Positions 8,610 through 16,625 of a stretch of DNA of 64,000 nt are shown piece by piece. A program made the position numbers and the translations under genes. Below the pieces are notes generated by a model. It worked only from the letters and a program-made list of their open reading frames with translations, did no database searches and was not told the origin of the DNA. Position 1 is the first letter of the stretch, and the number at the start of each line of letters is the position of its first letter. This DNA comes from Caballeronia sp. GAFFF1 (GTDB lineage: Bacteria; Pseudomonadota; Gammaproteobacteria; Burkholderiales; Burkholderiaceae). The stretch is from the NCBI RefSeq assembly GCF_023630705.1, contig NZ_JALQEM010000028.1:365300-429299 (forward strand), in the 5' to 3' direction.

Positions 8610-9506
8610 TCAATACACTTCGGGGACATACATCGATTCCGGCACGGGCTGACGCAGGTAATCGGGATTGAACACGCGTTCAGGCAGCGTGATCTGCGGG
8701 TGTTCGATCTCGTGATACGGCACCTGGCTCAACAGGTGATGAATGCAGTTGAGGCGCGCGCGCTTCTTGTCGACGGCCTGCACGACCCACCACGGCGCTT
8801 CGGGAATGTGCGAGCGTTGCAGCATGACTTCCTTCGCCGCCGTGTACGCTTCCCAGCGACGGCGGCTTTCCAGATCCATCGGACTCAGTTTCCATTGCTT
8901 CAGCGGATCTTCAATTCGCGCCTGGAAGCGCACTTCCTGTTCGTCGTCGGTGATCGAGAACCAGTACTTGATGATCTGGATGCCGCTACGCACGAGCATC
9001 TTCTCGAACTCCGGTACCGAGCGAAAGAATTCCTCATACTCTTCGTCGGTGCAGAAATGCATCACGCGCTCGACGCCCGCGCGGTTGTACCAGCTCCGGT
9101 CGAACAGCACGATCTCGCCGCCCGCCGGCAAGTGCGAGACGTATCGCTGAAAGTACCATTGCGTGCGCTCGCGATTGTTGGGCGCGGGAAGGGCGGCGAC
9201 GCGGCAGACACGCGGATTGAGCCGCTGCGTAATGCGTTTGATCGCCCCACCCTTGCCGGCGGCATCGCGCCCCTCGAAGATCACGACAAGCCGGTGGCCG
9301 GTATGGACCACCCAGTCCTGTAGCTTCACCAATTCGCCCTGCAGCCGGAACAACTCTCGGAAATAGGTCTTGCGAAGCTGCCGCTCTTCGTCCGAGAAAG
9401 CCGCTTCGCCATCGAGGAAGCGATCGTCGATTTCCATCTCGAACTCTTCGTCGTAGCTGTCGATCAGGTCGGCGTGAAAGCGGCGCTGCTTGTCCGTCGT
9501 GGTCAT
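8610..9506 (-). CDS. ppk2: Polyphosphate kinase 2 (PPK2)
   Basis: PPK2-family enzyme, which transfers phosphate between polyphosphate and nucleoside diphosphates. The 298-residue protein has the Walker A loop GRDAAGKGG at residues 79-87, a Walker B with D136-R-S (FDRSWYNRAGVE), and the lid-region arginines after it. This is a single-domain PPK2 of typical length. The start is set at 9506 because GGAG lies seven bases upstream; frames upstream (to 9632) stay open but look non-coding. It is monocistronic, convergent with the small open frame at 8382-8603. Whether it favours ADP or GDP cannot be judged from the motifs alone. Confidence 0.93.
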   Translation of the reverse strand: MTTTDKQRRFHADLIDSYDEEFEMEIDDRFLDGEAAFSDEERQLRKTYFRELFRLQGELVKLQDWVVHTGHRLVVIFEGRDAAGKGGAIKRITQRLNPRVCRVAALPAPNNRERTQWYFQRYVSHLPAGGEIVLFDRSWYNRAGVERVMHFCTDEEYEEFFRSVPEFEKMLVRSGIQIIKYWFSITDDEQEVRFQARIEDPLKQWKLSPMDLESRRRWEAYTAAKEVMLQRSHIPEAPWWVVQAVDKKRARLNCIHHLLSQVPYHEIEHPQITLPERVFNPDYLRQPVPESMYVPEVY

Positions 9507-9740
9507 TGAATGCTCCATGTGCGTGCTGTGGCGTGCTTCCTGTGTGCAGTGTGCGGGCGGCGCTGAACGCCCGATGGTGACGTCCCCGCATGGCAGTCGT
9601 GTGACACCGCCTTCCGCGTCATTTCGCGTCATTCATTGTATGAAGCCGCGCGCTTTATGACACGAGCCGCGCGGCCCGTAGAATGGTCGAGCGTTTGAGG
9701 GCATGACGATGGCACAACCATTCCTGAGGCGAACCGCACG

Positions 9741-10682
9741 ATGATCGACACACCTGGCGCAATTCCCATTTTCGACGCGGCGCAAACCGCGCGCCTTCTG
9801 CCTTACGACCGCTTGGCGGATACGCTCGCCGCGACGATGCTCGATTATGCAACCGGCCGCATCGAGAGTCCCGAGCGGATGGTGGTCCCGCTCGCGCACG
9901 GCGGGGTGATGCTCTCTATGCCCGCAACGGCCGCCGATATTGCCATGCACAAGCTGGTAAATGTGTGCCCGGGAAATGGCGCGCGCGGCCTGGCGACAAT
10001 TCACGGTCAGGTCACCGCTTTCGACGCCACGACAGGCGTGCCCCAGTTCATGCTCGACGGTCCTACGGTCACCGGTCGCCGCACGTCTGCGGTCTCCATG
10101 CTGGCGATACGCGTGCTGGCCGCCGATATCCCGCGCGAAGTCCTCGTGATCGGCACCGGAAAGCAGGCGGCGTCGCATGTGGAAGCGCTTGCAAGCCTGT
10201 ATCCGGAAGCGCGCCTTTTTATACTCGGCTCGCGTGCGGGCCGCGCGAGTGCTTTTTGCGCGGACTATGCCGCGCTTTCGCCGAATCTCGTTGCGCTCGA
10301 AGGGGCTCCGATACCGGACTCTATTGACGTGGTGATAACCACGACCACCAGTAAGACGCCGGTGTACACGCTTGCGGCCAGCGCGGCACGACTCGTGATA
10401 GGCGTAGGCGCTTTCACCGCTAATGCCGCCGAAATCGCGGCGTCTACCATTCAAGCCAGCGCCTTATTCGTCGACGATCTCGCAGGCGCGCGCCACGAAG
10501 CGGGCGACTTCATCCTCGCCGGAATCGACTGGAACACCGTGCGGCCGCTCGCGACGGCGCTTGCATCCCCCGAAAGACCCGACGTTCCGGTGGTTTTCAA
10601 GTCGGTCGGATGCGCGGCCTGGGACCTCGCAGCCTGCCGCGTCGCGAGGGCGGTCTTGTCGGACCAGGGCCAAGCCGGGTGA
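9741..10682 (+). CDS. Ornithine cyclodeaminase/mu-crystallin family; probable delta1-pyrroline-2-carboxylate reductase
   Basis: A 313-residue member of the ornithine cyclodeaminase/mu-crystallin superfamily. The NAD(P)-binding Rossmann loop VLVIGTGKQAASHVEAL sits at about residues 132-148, after an N-terminal dimerisation and substrate region with the family's RM(V)VP and PGN motifs. The sequence fits the branch that reduces cyclic imines (delta1-pyrroline-2-carboxylate or piperideine-2-carboxylate, in hydroxyproline, proline or lysine catabolism) better than true ornithine cyclodeaminases. GAGG at about 9728 precedes the ATG. No other hydroxyproline or lysine catabolic gene is adjacent, so the substrate is inference. 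Confidence 0.8.
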   Translation: MIDTPGAIPIFDAAQTARLLPYDRLADTLAATMLDYATGRIESPERMVVPLAHGGVMLSMPATAADIAMHKLVNVCPGNGARGLATIHGQVTAFDATTGVPQFMLDGPTVTGRRTSAVSMLAIRVLAADIPREVLVIGTGKQAASHVEALASLYPEARLFILGSRAGRASAFCADYAALSPNLVALEGAPIPDSIDVVITTTTSKTPVYTLAASAARLVIGVGAFTANAAEIAASTIQASALFVDDLAGARHEAGDFILAGIDWNTVRPLATALASPERPDVPVVFKSVGCAAWDLAACRVARAVLSDQGQAG

Positions 10683-10752
10683 CAGGTGGAACAACCTTTG
10701 CTGTAAGTTTGCTCAATGACGATTGCGCGTCGGCGCTCAAGCACTCCAGCGA

Positions 10753-11085
10753 ATGAACAGATCAATGAACAGTCGAAACGACACCGACCGGGCAGCGTGG
10801 CCGGCTGTATACCGAACCGCCCATAGCAACGAACTTGCGGTTTCCCGCGCGCCGGCGCCTTCTGCGCAAGGCCGCGCCGCGCCGCCCGCCGCTTACTTTA
10901 TCTCGGTTCTCGAAATGGCAACCGGCGAGCAGCTCGCCAAGGAGGAGCGCATGCGCGCCGTCGCCATGCTGGAGACCGAATTCGGCGCCGGACGGCCGCG
11001 AACGCTCAAAGAGGCGGTGCGCATTTGCGCCGCCGCCATCGACTCCTCTACGTTGCAGCGCATGGCGCGTGGAGCGAAGGCCTGA
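10753..11085 (+). CDS. Hypothetical protein, about 110 residues
   Basis: The C-terminal half (from YFISVLEMATGEQ, about residue 48) is an ordered, charged helical region ending TLQRMARGAKA. The N-terminal half is rich in Ala, Pro and Arg and looks disordered. ATG 10753 is chosen; ATG 10765 or a TTG at 10723 are alternatives. I recognise no domain. It follows the reductase gene by 70 bp on the same strand. Codon use is like that of its neighbours, which supports a real gene. Confidence 0.55.
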   Translation: MNRSMNSRNDTDRAAWPAVYRTAHSNELAVSRAPAPSAQGRAAPPAAYFISVLEMATGEQLAKEERMRAVAMLETEFGAGRPRTLKEAVRICAAAIDSSTLQRMARGAKA

Positions 11086-11159
11086 ATTCAAAGCACGGAA
11101 AGCAGTCGTAGTAGACGCTCTTTAAGCACATTCTTTCATCAACGTGTAAAAGAGACGTG

Positions 11160-11474
11160 CTACTTGACGGTCTGAATGACTTCGAAGCCTTCGAATTCAG
11201 GGTGCCCGAGATAGAGCTGGCGCGTCTCGCCGCCTGCGTTGCGGTGTGCGGCGCGAAAGGCGTCGGACCGCGTCCAGTCTTCGAACGCCGCCCGATTCGC
11301 CCAGATCGTGTGGCTCGAGTAAAGGACGTGGTCGTCCTTGGCCGGCCCTTTCAGCAAATGAAATTCGACAAAGCCGGCGACGTCTTTGAGATGCGTGTCG
11401 CGGCTCGTCCATAGGCGCTCGAAGTCGGCTTCGGCGCCGGGCACGATCTTGAAGCGATTCATGGCGATATACAT
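11160..11474 (-). CDS. Antibiotic-biosynthesis-monooxygenase fold protein; IsdG/HmuQ-type haem-degrading enzyme candidate
   Basis: A 104-residue dimeric alpha/beta-barrel (ABM-fold) protein. It starts MYIAMNRFKI and carries Asn6, Trp67 and His77 at the positions of the catalytic Asn-Trp-His triad of IsdG-family haem monooxygenases (Asn7, Trp67, His77 in staphylococcal IsdG). The flanking motifs fit too: FEDWTRSDAFRAAH and GFVEFHLLKG. A role in opening the haem ring to release iron is therefore likely. AAGGA lies upstream of the start. No haem-uptake genes sit beside it; the next gene on the same strand is a DUF1428 protein. Confidence 0.75.
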   Translation of the reverse strand: MYIAMNRFKIVPGAEADFERLWTSRDTHLKDVAGFVEFHLLKGPAKDDHVLYSSHTIWANRAAFEDWTRSDAFRAAHRNAGGETRQLYLGHPEFEGFEVIQTVK

Positions 11475-11513
11475 GTCGATACGTTCCTTCTTGGTGATTA
11501 AACAAACGAAGAC

Positions 11514-11885
11514 TTAAGAGCGCGCCAGTTCGACTATCGTCGCAAAGCCGCCGAAGAACATGCGCTTCGCATCGAACGGCGGCTCGCCGTGTTCCATCAT
11601 CGCCTTCAGTCGCGGGTCATTCATGACCTTTGCGTTGACTGCGTCGCGCTGCTCGCGCGATTCATAGAGTATCCACGAGAAGGCAATCGTTTCACCTTCT
11701 CTCAATTGCACGCTTTGCGGAAATGAAGTGACTTCCCCTGGCTTGACGTCGTCGGCAATGCTCTCGACGAACTGCAGTGCGCCGTGCTCCAGCCAGATCT
11801 TGCCGGCCTGTTCGGCCATGACGCGATACGCGTCGATCTTGCCGGTGGGGACAGGTACGACGAATCCATCTACATAGTGCGCCAT
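11514..11885 (-). CDS. DUF1428 family protein
   Basis: A 123-residue protein with the DUF1428 signature: start MAHYVDGFVVPVPTGKIDAY, central IAFSWILYESREQRDAVNAKVM, and a KRMFFGGF motif near the C-terminus. The family has a ferredoxin-like (dimeric alpha/beta-barrel) fold similar to the ABM domain; no activity is established. ATG 11885 is chosen because AAGGAGG lies just upstream; a longer frame to 11918 lacks such a site. It lies 39 bp upstream of the IsdG-like gene on the same strand, so the two may be co-transcribed. Confidence 0.85.
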   Translation of the reverse strand: MAHYVDGFVVPVPTGKIDAYRVMAEQAGKIWLEHGALQFVESIADDVKPGEVTSFPQSVQLREGETIAFSWILYESREQRDAVNAKVMNDPRLKAMMEHGEPPFDAKRMFFGGFATIVELARS

Positions 11886-11957
11886 GTGAGCCTCCTTGAG
11901 CGGTATCGACAGCGTCATGCCGTCAACTGCATTGGAGCCTGAGCCGCAAGACGAAGT

Positions 11958-12533
11958 TCAGGCCACGGTCCAGACTCCGCACGGTCGGTCATAGTCGAGC
12001 GATACGGACGACAGGGGCGCAAAGTTCATCGCAAAGATGGATTCGAGCGGGTCGCCTCGCACATGCGCCAATGCAGCTTTGACGACGATGGCATGCGTGA
12101 CGATCAAGTATCGTTCGGTACGGGCATCGTCGCAAATCAGGGTCGCGAGCGCCTGCGCAATGCGTTCGGACAGCATGGCAATACTCTCGCCGCCGTGCGG
12201 CCGCGCGGCGACTTTCGAGAGCCATGCGCTCATGCCTTCAGGCTCCTTTTCGGTGATGGCGCGTATCGCAAGCCCGCGCCAGCGGCCGTAGTCGATATCG
12301 CTGAAGGCGACGCTCGTTTCGACACTGCTTGCTATCCATGCGGCCGTCGCGCGGGCAGCGGCTGCGGGACTCGCGATCACGCGGCCGTCGAAATGCGCAA
12401 AGCGCTGCGCAAGAGCCGCGCGGTTATCGCAGGCAGGCGGCTCGTCGCCCGTCGGAAAGCGGGCGGTTTTCATCGCGTGCGTGGCGGCGTGGCAGAGAAG
12501 CGTTACGTTCAATGATGGAGGCAATGGGCGCAT
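11958..12533 (-). CDS. Histidine phosphatase (CobC-like) with a degenerate RHG motif
   Basis: A 191-residue protein of the phosphoglycerate-mutase-like histidine phosphatase superfamily. The strand-1 motif that normally reads RHG is C-H-A (TLLCHAAT), keeping the phospho-accepting histidine but losing the arginine. Other landmarks remain: SPAAAARATA (normally SPLxRAxQTA), DIDYGRWRG, PHGGES and a second histidine in VTHAIVV. It is divergent from cbtBA and its riboswitch, next to the cobalamin block. That suggests a relative of alpha-ribazole phosphatase CobC, which dephosphorylates the lower-ligand nucleoside. Activity with the altered motif is uncertain. Confidence 0.75.
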   Translation of the reverse strand: MRPLPPSLNVTLLCHAATHAMKTARFPTGDEPPACDNRAALAQRFAHFDGRVIASPAAAARATAAWIASSVETSVAFSDIDYGRWRGLAIRAITEKEPEGMSAWLSKVAARPHGGESIAMLSERIAQALATLICDDARTERYLIVTHAIVVKAALAHVRGDPLESIFAMNFAPLSSVSLDYDRPCGVWTVA

Positions 12534-12541
12534 CGTTGCTT

Positions 12542-12569
12542 TACTTTGCCCGCAATCGTCCTAGAATGG
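12542..12569 (+). promoter_or_regulatory. Probable sigma70 promoter of cbtBA
   Basis: TTTACT (12542-12547) and TAGAAT (12564-12569) are separated by 16 bases and place a transcription start at about 12576, immediately before the riboswitch core. The -35 matches consensus in four of six bases. The divergent phosphatase gene starts only nine bases away, at 12533. Confidence 0.5.
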
Positions 12570-12574
12570 CAAGC

Positions 12575-12670
12575 TTGCAGTGCGAGGAAGCCGGTGCAAG
12601 CCCGGCACGGTCGCGCCACTGTAAGCGGCTTTCGTGAAAACGACGGTTCGCGAGTCAGACCCCGCTGCAA
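12575..12670 (+). ncRNA. Cobalamin riboswitch (compact form) controlling cbtBA
   Basis: The leader of cbtB contains the cobalamin-riboswitch core: GAAGCCGGTGCAAGCCCGGC, then the B12-box-like GGTCGCGCCACTGTAA, and downstream GAGTCAGACCCC. The element is shorter than the three others in the window and lacks their TTAAACGGGAA and AACAGGGAA type 5' domains. It ends about 45 bases before the cbtB ATG, with the Shine-Dalgarno GGAG at 12704-12707. It should repress cobalt-uptake genes when B12 is plentiful. Exact ends are approximate. Confidence 0.88.
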
Positions 12671-12714
12671 GTTCTTTCGTCTATCGGGACGCGCTTTTCC
12701 CTCGGAGAAAATCA

Positions 12715-12951
12715 ATGAATGTCGCTCACGCGCCGGTCGATGCCGCCGCCTCTGTTTCGCCCGCCCTCGACGCGCCGGTGCCTATTCCGGTACGTGAACT
12801 ATTGCCTTGGGCCGTGTTCATCGGCCTGATTCTTTTGATCGCCATTTATTTCGTCGGCGCGGAGCAGGGCGCGACGTCCATCTTTTCCGGCATGTACGTT
12901 CACGAATTCGTGCATGACGGCCGGCACTTGCTCGGCTTTCCCTGTCACTAA
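12715..12951 (+). CDS. cbtB: CbtB, small subunit of cobalt transporter
   Basis: A 78-residue protein with one membrane segment (~24-44, LLPWAVFIGLILLIAIYFVG) and a histidine-containing C-terminus (HEFVHDGRHLLGFPCH) typical of CbtB, which is thought to bind and deliver Co2+. It starts at ATG 12715 with GGAG seven bases upstream; the frame is open further back into the riboswitch, but that part is RNA. It is followed nine bases later by cbtA. The CbtAB pair is known from B12-regulated loci and is annotated as a cobalt transporter mostly from this regulation. Confidence 0.93.
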   Translation: MNVAHAPVDAAASVSPALDAPVPIPVRELLPWAVFIGLILLIAIYFVGAEQGATSIFSGMYVHEFVHDGRHLLGFPCH

Positions 12952-12960
12952 GGGCGCGCC

Positions 12961-13725
12961 ATGATTCGCAGCTTGTTGATACGCGGCATGATCGCGGGTC
13001 TCGTCGCGGGCGTGCTCGGCTTCGGTTTTGCAAAGCTCGTCGGTGAGCCGTTCGTTGCACAAGCCATCGCGTTCGAAGCAGAACATGCGCATGGGCATAA
13101 CCATCAGGAAGCCACGGCTCATTCACACCATCACGACGGCGACGAAGAACTGGTGAGCCGGGACACGCAGGCGGGTCTCGGCCTCTTTACCGGCGTGGCG
13201 GTATTCAGCGCTGCGCTCGGCGGCATTTTCTCGCTCGTCTTCGCGTTCGCTTATGGACGGCTCGGCGCATTGCATGCGCGCGGCACATCGGCATTGCTGG
13301 CGATGCTCGGCTTCCTGAGCGTGGCGGCCGTGCCTTTCCTGAAGTATCCGCCGAACCCGCCTTCGGTCGGCAACGCGGCGACGATCGGTCCGCGCACCGC
13401 GTTGTTCTTCGGCATGTTGGCCATCTCGATCGCGGCAGCGGTGATCGCCGTCGCGCTGCAACGGCGGCTGCGCGTGCGGCGGGGCGAGTGGAACGCAACG
13501 ATGTTTGCAGGAGCTCTCTACATCGCGTTGATGCTGCTCGCGCAGTTCGCGCTGCCGCGTGTCGAAGAAGTGCCGGCCGGCTTCTCGGCGTCGTTGCTGT
13601 GGAACTTTCGCGTCGCGGCCATTGGTATTCAGGTCATCATCTGGACGACGCTCGGGCTCGTGTTCGGCGCGCTCGCTGCCCGCGAACTCGAGCGGCCCGC
13701 GTTGCGCAAAGTGCCCGCCGTCTAA
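12961..13725 (+). CDS. cbtA: CbtA, membrane subunit of cobalt transporter
   Basis: A 254-residue integral membrane protein with five or so hydrophobic segments. After the first one it has a histidine-rich loop (~residues 41-60, HAHGHNHQEATAHSHHHDG) suited to metal capture. This matches the CbtA family, which is almost always paired with CbtB under a cobalamin riboswitch. The 3' end overlaps the stop codon of the convergent DUF1289 gene by four bases. Function as a Co2+ importer is established by association rather than seen here. Confidence 0.92.
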   Translation: MIRSLLIRGMIAGLVAGVLGFGFAKLVGEPFVAQAIAFEAEHAHGHNHQEATAHSHHHDGDEELVSRDTQAGLGLFTGVAVFSAALGGIFSLVFAFAYGRLGALHARGTSALLAMLGFLSVAAVPFLKYPPNPPSVGNAATIGPRTALFFGMLAISIAAAVIAVALQRRLRVRRGEWNATMFAGALYIALMLLAQFALPRVEEVPAGFSASLLWNFRVAAIGIQVIIWTTLGLVFGALAARELERPALRKVPAV

Positions 13726-13952
13726 GCGTTTTCTCGCGACAAGGCCGCTTGCCTTGCGGGCAATTCCTCCAATAGCGCGAGTTTCGCGGCATCGTCCATC
13801 GAGCGGAACGACTTTATCTCTTCGCGGCTCCTGAAGCATCCCGCGCACAAACCGTGTGCGGGATCGAGCTTGCATACGCCGGTGCACGGCGAACCGACCG
13901 GCTCTTGCGACTTCGCTCGCGCAATGGTGAAGGCGAGGTCGATGATCGTCAT
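13722..13952 (-). CDS. DUF1289 family four-cysteine protein
   Basis: A 76-residue protein with the DUF1289 pattern of four cysteines (Cys23, Cys27, Cys36, Cys39 in SPCTGVCKLDPAHGLCAGC), which looks like a small zinc or Fe-S site, followed by a basic helix. The ATG overlaps the cobB stop as ATGA, so it is translationally coupled and is the last gene of the cobE-cobO-cobB operon. No function is established for the family. Its position in a B12 operon may be meaningful or incidental. Confidence 0.85.
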   Translation of the reverse strand: MTIIDLAFTIARAKSQEPVGSPCTGVCKLDPAHGLCAGCFRSREEIKSFRSMDDAAKLALLEELPARQAALSRENA

Positions 13953-15247
13953 AGCGCTTCACCGCGAAAGAGTGCCGCGGCGGCGGCCGGATTCGATGGC
14001 CAATACGCGTGCATATAGGTGGCCGTGATCGGACCGTGGCGATAGAGGGCTTCGCCTTCGGCGCCTGTCGTTGCATGCTTCGAGGTCAGATGCGGCTGCA
14101 TGGGTGTATCGAGCGTGGAGTAATGGAACGTGTGGCCGGTGAGCGCGCCATGCGCGGTATCGAGCCTTTGCATTGCAAGACGCGCGAGGCGGCGCTGCAT
14201 GTAGGCGTTGCCCGGGAGAATAGCGAGCATCGCATGCTTCGTGCCTTCAACGTCCGTCAGCGTATCGAGCAGATACAGCATGCCGCCGCATTCAGCGACG
14301 ACGGCTCTGCGACGCGCCACATGCGCCTCGATCGTTGCCCGGGTGTGAAGGTTCGCGGCAAGCGTCGCCGCATGCAGTTCCGGATAGCCGCCGGGAAGAT
14401 AGACCGCGTCGGCATCGGCGGGCACGGGTTCGTCGGCGAGCGGCGAGAAGGTACTCACGCGCGCGCCCATTGCGTGCAGCAAGTCGATATTGGCCGGATA
14501 GACGAATGAAAACGCGGCATCGCGCGCCACGGCGATATGCAAGCCTTCGAGCAAACGCGGCGGCGCTTCCGGCTTCGCGTCCTCGAAGTGAACAGGCGGC
14601 GGTAGATCCGCCAGCGCGGTAGCTGCAATGGCATCGGCGGCGCGATCCAGACGCGCGTCCAGTCCCGCCACTTCTTGCGCTTGCGTCAGGCCCAGGTGAC
14701 GCTCGGGCAGTGCGATATCGTCTGCATTCGAAAGATGCCCGCAATAGCGCAGTCCATCGGGAATGGCTTCGGCCAGCATCTGCGCATGCCGCGCCGATGC
14801 AACGCGGTTGGCGAGTACGCCATGGAACGGCACGTCCACGCGATAACGCGCGAGACCGAACGCCACCGCGCCGAACGTCTGCGCCATGCCATGCGCGCCG
14901 ATCACCGCGAGCACGGGCACGTTGAACGCGGCGGCGAGATCGGCGCTGCTCGGCGTGCCGTCGAAGAGACCCATGACGCCTTCGATCAGGATCAGATCGG
15001 CTTCACGCGCGGCCTTTGCGAGCAACGCGCGGCATGCGTCGAGACCGACCATCGACAGATGCAGCGAATAGACGGGCGATCCGCATGCGCGTTCCAGAAT
15101 CATCGGATCGAGAAAATCAGGGCCGGTCTTGAATACACGCACACGAAGGCCACGCCGCGCATGATGACGCGCAAGCGCGGCCGTCACCGTGGTCTTGCCT
15201 TGATGCGACGCGCTCGCGCCGATAAAGAGTGCAGGGCAGGACGCCAT
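13949..15247 (-). CDS. cobB: Cobyrinate a,c-diamide synthase (CobB/CbiA)
   Basis: ATP-dependent amidotransferase of 432 residues that amidates the a and c side chains of the corrin ring using glutamine. It has an N-terminal P-loop-type synthetase domain (GASASHQGKTT, residues 10-20, then TGPDFLDP and EGVMGLFDG). The C-terminal class-I glutaminase-like domain carries its cysteine in VVAECGGMLYL and a late His (GHTFHYS). ATG 15247 is chosen, four bases after the cobO stop; an upstream GTG at 15268 would overlap cobO. In the pathway it acts after CobH and before cobalt insertion by CobN. Confidence 0.95.
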   Translation of the reverse strand: MASCPALFIGASASHQGKTTVTAALARHHARRGLRVRVFKTGPDFLDPMILERACGSPVYSLHLSMVGLDACRALLAKAAREADLILIEGVMGLFDGTPSSADLAAAFNVPVLAVIGAHGMAQTFGAVAFGLARYRVDVPFHGVLANRVASARHAQMLAEAIPDGLRYCGHLSNADDIALPERHLGLTQAQEVAGLDARLDRAADAIAATALADLPPPVHFEDAKPEAPPRLLEGLHIAVARDAAFSFVYPANIDLLHAMGARVSTFSPLADEPVPADADAVYLPGGYPELHAATLAANLHTRATIEAHVARRRAVVAECGGMLYLLDTLTDVEGTKHAMLAILPGNAYMQRRLARLAMQRLDTAHGALTGHTFHYSTLDTPMQPHLTSKHATTGAEGEALYRHGPITATYMHAYWPSNPAAAAALFRGEAL

Positions 15248-15251
15248 AAGC

Positions 15252-15854
15252 TCAGTACTCGACGCCACGTTGCGCCTTGACGCCTTGCTCGCGATACGGA
15301 TGCTTCACGAGCCGCATTTCCGTGACGAGGTCCGCCAGTTCGACGAGCGCATCCGGCGCATGACGGCCCGTCACGACCACATGCAGCATCGCCGGGCGCG
15401 CCTTCAACACATCGAGCACTTCGTCGAGCGGCAAGTACTCGTACTTGAGCACGGTGTTGAGCTCATCCAGCACGACCATCTGATATTCGCCGCTCTCGAT
15501 CATGCGCCGCGCTTCGTTCCAGCCTTTGCGCGCGGTCGCCATGTCGGCCTCGCGGTTTTGCGTGTTCCATGTATAGCCGTCGCCCATCGTCACGAAATCG
15601 CAATTGGCGACCGCGCTCAGGAAATCGCGCTCTGACGTATGCAGCGCGCCTTTGATGAACTGAACGACGCCGAGCTTCATGCCGTGCCCGAGCACGCGCA
15701 CCGCCATGCCGAAAGCGGCCGTGGTCTTGCCCTTGCCATTGCCTGTATTGACGATCAGGAGACCCTTCTCGTGATCGGCCGCGGCCTGCTTCTTTTCGTG
15801 GCCTTCCTTGCGACGCTGCGTCATGCGCAGATGCGATTCCATATCGGTTTTCAT
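15252..15854 (-). CDS. cobO: Cob(I)yrinic acid a,c-diamide adenosyltransferase (CobO/BtuR)
   Basis: A 200-residue enzyme that adds the 5'-deoxyadenosyl upper ligand from ATP to reduced cobalt. Its inverted P-loop GNGKGKTT is at residues 38-45. The family motifs GWNEARRMIE, VVLDELNTVLKY and VVTGRHAPDALVELADLVTEM follow in order. The first ~25 residues are basic and variable, as is usual. It is followed four bases later by cobB and preceded by cobE in the riboswitch-controlled minus-strand operon. Confidence 0.96.
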   Translation of the reverse strand: MKTDMESHLRMTQRRKEGHEKKQAAADHEKGLLIVNTGNGKGKTTAAFGMAVRVLGHGMKLGVVQFIKGALHTSERDFLSAVANCDFVTMGDGYTWNTQNREADMATARKGWNEARRMIESGEYQMVVLDELNTVLKYEYLPLDEVLDVLKARPAMLHVVVTGRHAPDALVELADLVTEMRLVKHPYREQGVKAQRGVEY

Positions 15855-15862
15855 GGGCTCTT

Positions 15863-16255
15863 TCAGGCTTTCTTCGTAGCTATGGCGACGGTCACGTGAC
15901 CGTCGATCATCTTCGGCACCACAAGCTCTCCGCCCTCGCTCGCAAGCAACGCGCTAGGCTCGCATACGCCCTCGGCGGGCATGTGCGCGAGCTGGTCCGC
16001 GCGATAGAAACGCAATGGCAGGGCATGACGCTCGCAGAACACACGCAAGCCCGCCTCGTCGTGTTTGATGTCGATGCTGGCGATCACCGCGACGTGCGCG
16101 AACGTGAGTTCCGCTGCTCGAAGCGCACGAAGCACGGCCGCTTCTATCGCATCGGCGCTTACGCCGCGTTTGCAGCCGATGCCGACCGCGAGATGGCGCC
16201 GGCTCACGCAAGGAAGCATCATCGAACGAATGGACGGAGTGCTTGCGCCGCGCAT
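15863..16255 (-). CDS. cobE: CobE (CbiG C-terminal-domain family)
   Basis: A roughly 130-residue protein matching the CobE / CbiG_C domain: AVGIGCKRGVSADAIEAAVLRAL, then VAVIASIDIKHDEAGLRVFCERHALPLRFY. CobE is part of many aerobic B12 clusters; its precise role is unsettled, with suggestions of assisting an early corrin step. The start chosen is ATG 16255 with GAGGGA just upstream; ATG 16297 is possible and adds 14 residues. It is the first gene after the minus-strand riboswitch at 16318-16541. A full CbiG is also present, fused to CobJ. Confidence 0.85.
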   Translation of the reverse strand: MRGASTPSIRSMMLPCVSRRHLAVGIGCKRGVSADAIEAAVLRALRAAELTFAHVAVIASIDIKHDEAGLRVFCERHALPLRFYRADQLAHMPAEGVCEPSALLASEGGELVVPKMIDGHVTVAIATKKA

Positions 16256-16317
16256 GCGTCCCTCGCGGATGGCGGCGTTCGGCGAAGGCATCGCCATGGC
16301 GAGATGCGCTTCGTCCC

Positions 16318-16541
16318 CTGCGCTGGCCGGTATCCGGGCTTGCGGCCGTCATCGCGCAGCCTTCCCACCGTGAACGGGCAGTGGCCGTGTGCGCCATGCG
16401 CGATATCGTGCAAGCCGATACCGCCGGTCGGGTACCGTTGCGGGGACAGCACAGGTTGGCGAGCGCTTGCATGCTTGTGAAGACGCCGCTTCCTGTTTCC
16501 CGTTTAACTGCGCGTTTCGTGCGAACGCGCGAGCACCAGTC
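16318..16541 (-). ncRNA. Cobalamin riboswitch controlling cobE-cobO-cobB
   Basis: Read on the minus strand, the region contains in order CTGGTGCTCG, GTTAAACGGGAAACAGGAAG, GCTGTCCCCGCAACGGTA, GGCCACTG, GGGAAGGCTGCGCGATGACG and CAAGCCCGGATACCGGCC: the ordered conserved blocks of a cobalamin riboswitch. It ends about 60 bases before the cobE start. A weak extended -10 (TGGTATCGT) lies just upstream on the minus strand. It is an almost identical, inverted copy of the element at 16626-16852. Confidence 0.92.
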
Positions 16542-16585
16542 GCGCGCCAACGATACCACATGCACCGGTTTCGGCGCCGGCTTCC

Positions 16586-16614
16586 TTGACGCTCTTTCGC
16601 AGGCAGCCTAGACT
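16586..16614 (+). promoter_or_regulatory. Probable sigma70 promoter of the cobW-cobN operon
   Basis: TTGACG (16586-16591) and TAGACT (16609-16614) are separated by 17 bases, a good match to the sigma70 consensus. The predicted start, at about 16621, is just before the first conserved block of the plus-strand riboswitch. Confidence 0.62.
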
Positions 16615-16625
16615 TCACGCAGTTC

